From NCBI GenBank assembly GCA_050084515.1, contig CM114272.1, positions 27,094,001 through 27,158,000 on the forward strand: DNA of 64,000 bases, written 5' to 3'. Source of the stretch: Blasia pusilla (lineage: Eukaryota > Marchantiophyta > Marchantiopsida > Blasiales). The notes under the pieces were generated by a model. The model was not told the DNA's origin, searched no databases, and saw only the letters and a program-made list of their open reading frames with translations. The number at the start of each line of letters is the position of its first letter. Position 1 is the stretch's first letter. Positions 62,621-64,000 of this stretch are shown piece after piece. The translations under genes and the position numbers were made by a program.

Positions 62621-64000
62621 CATGAAAAGGTTATGGCGTTATTGCTACTTACATCAGGTGTTGATTTCTATATCTCATACATTTAGAAGATCGAGAGATC
62701 TCGATCTTCTAAAAGTTCACAATGGAACCCTTGGTTTTCCCAACTCTCACTCTAACATCTGTTTCTCCTCTTCCAATGATAGCACCATAGACTATCTTTT
62801 TTCTTCATGAATGAGATCATGCTCCTCTTTGGTTTACTCTTGCCTTGTTGAAGAGAACTCCACTTTCATCATGTCAATCAATTATATCTTCTCATAAGTT
62901 TTGCTTAGATCCTTGCAAAAAAAACCCTTACTTGATAATTAACAATAACTCTTGACTCACAGTATATGTAGTGATGATCCTTTAAAACCAAATTTCCAAC
63001 TAGCTCAACTACTCAAAATCATTGCATCCAAGTTATTTTCTCAAACCATTTTTCATAGATGATGTTGAAAAGTGGTTGGAGGAATGTGAAAGTGAAGGTG
63101 TGAAGCTTGGAGACTTTGTTATTAAAGCTTTATTGTTTGCACATGATGTCTATTCTTAGCACGAGATGTCATTAGTTTACAAAAGCACCTTGACACTTCG
63201 AAACGTTTTTGTATCAAGAATTATATGGAGGTTAATGTGGAGAAGTCTAAAATCATGGTAGGGGGTAAGAGATCAAATTTTTCGTTCTTCTACAAATGAC
63301 TAAAATATAACAAGTGAATAGTTATATATAAGTATGTACGCATTGATTTCTCGCATGACTATAGTTGGGCACTTTGCCTTAAAAAAAAGTAGAAGTAGGT
63401 TACAAAGCTCTATATTGACTTTTAAATCGGTAATGATAAGTTCATCTTGTATCTTGGAGTCTTTGGAAGTTCTTTTTTATGAGCTTAGTTATGTATGTGG
63501 TTTATATGGGACCCAAGTTTAGGGCCCTACTTGCAAGAAGATAGGTTGGGAGAACGTGGAGTGGGTGCAAAAGATCTTTCTACAAGAAGAATTGGGTGTG
63601 AGAAACCAAACTCCTGATGTTATACTTCTTGCGGAAAGAGGTTGTCTACCACTCTAGACGGAAGCTCTTTAATTGACCGTCACTTATATTACAAGGGTTA
63701 AATCTCTTGATATGTCTCAACTCCCTTATCAAGTTTTACAAGCCACATGTTCGATAGGTTGGATTACAAATGTGGTGATTTGGTCTACAAAATGGAATTT
63801 GACTGAACAAAATTGGGACTTGAAACCGGTGGCACTCCTTGACCAACTACAAAAGCAATTTCTCAAGACTCTTTAGACCAACCCGGCCACACAAATAAAG
63901 TATTATCAACTTCATATTAATAGTATGTCTGTATATTATGAAGAAAGATACCTACTTGTGGGGATCAACACTTTCTTAAGTCAAATATCGCACGACATCA
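62621..64000 (+). mobile_element. Second LINE-D copy, internally deleted, runs off the window
   Basis: VHNGTLGFPNSHSNICFSSS (62710-62770) matches the endonuclease remnant of the first copy (NGTSNFPNSHSNTCFSSTNA). About 2 kb of that copy is missing: the sequence jumps to DDVEKWLEECESEGVKLGDF near 63060 and continues with the C-terminal region (GLYGTQV, ITRVKSLDMSQLPYQVLQAT). YVDD is damaged to FAHDV. It continues past 64000. Confidence 0.78.

Noticed and set aside
1-64000. tRNA, rRNA or other structured RNA genes
   Set aside because: No cloverleaf or rRNA-like sequence was seen by eye on either strand. A covariance-model scan would be needed to exclude them.
1-64000. A novel defence or mobile gene system
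   Set aside because: Every substantial coding signal is explained by ATM, copia, LINE or Helitron proteins. Nothing points to an unknown multi-gene system.

Overview
This is a nuclear genomic segment of a land plant. The evidence is a large intron-rich gene for the DNA-damage kinase ATM on the minus strand, surrounded and invaded by plant-type Ty1/copia LTR retrotransposons, APE-type LINEs and a degraded Helitron. The ATM exons align well with flowering-plant ATM from memory but are clearly diverged. Together with TE-filled introns this fits a non-flowering plant with a large genome, such as a fern, lycophyte or similar. The lineage is inference only.

Positions 77-48667 (minus strand) hold the 5' portion of ATM. 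I could join 53 exons, about 6.8 kb of coding sequence or about 2,266 codons, running from the TAN motif through the HEAT solenoid into the start of the FAT domain. The kinase and FATC domains must lie beyond the left edge. Splice phase agrees at nearly every junction. One exon (21812-22044) keeps phase only by reading through an in-frame TGA, and one junction needs a 22-nt microexon.

ATM introns carry most of the transposons. The 9.2-kb intron 5586-14793 holds a copia element (copia-C, 5674-13472, TSD CGCAA). Its RNase H region is split by an LTR of a second family (LTR-B, TSD CGCAG), itself split by a third copia (copia-A, TSD GTAAG). The 9.5-kb intron 26481-35940 is mostly LINE sequence on the ATM-sense strand plus a copia RNase H remnant. 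LINE pieces also sit at 2.2, 13.8, 23.8-25.6, 38.5 and 41.7-44.1 kb. These LINEs share an unusual 3' end: a GGGGTCCCC-type hairpin followed by an (ATTC)n tail.

Upstream of ATM, 49600-54590 (minus strand) is a decayed Helitron with zinc finger, Rep HUH, Rep tyrosine and helicase C-terminal segments but no recognisable Walker A/B core. From 54.9 to 58.9 kb the sequence is mostly unassigned: a purine-skewed tract, a block of repeated TGTCCCGATTTTT motifs and a possible gypsy RT scrap. From 58.9 kb to the right edge are two plus-strand copies of a different LINE family, both broken. I found no CRISPR, rRNA or tRNA genes and no unknown gene system. The notable biology is the ATM gene architecture and its nested transposon history.
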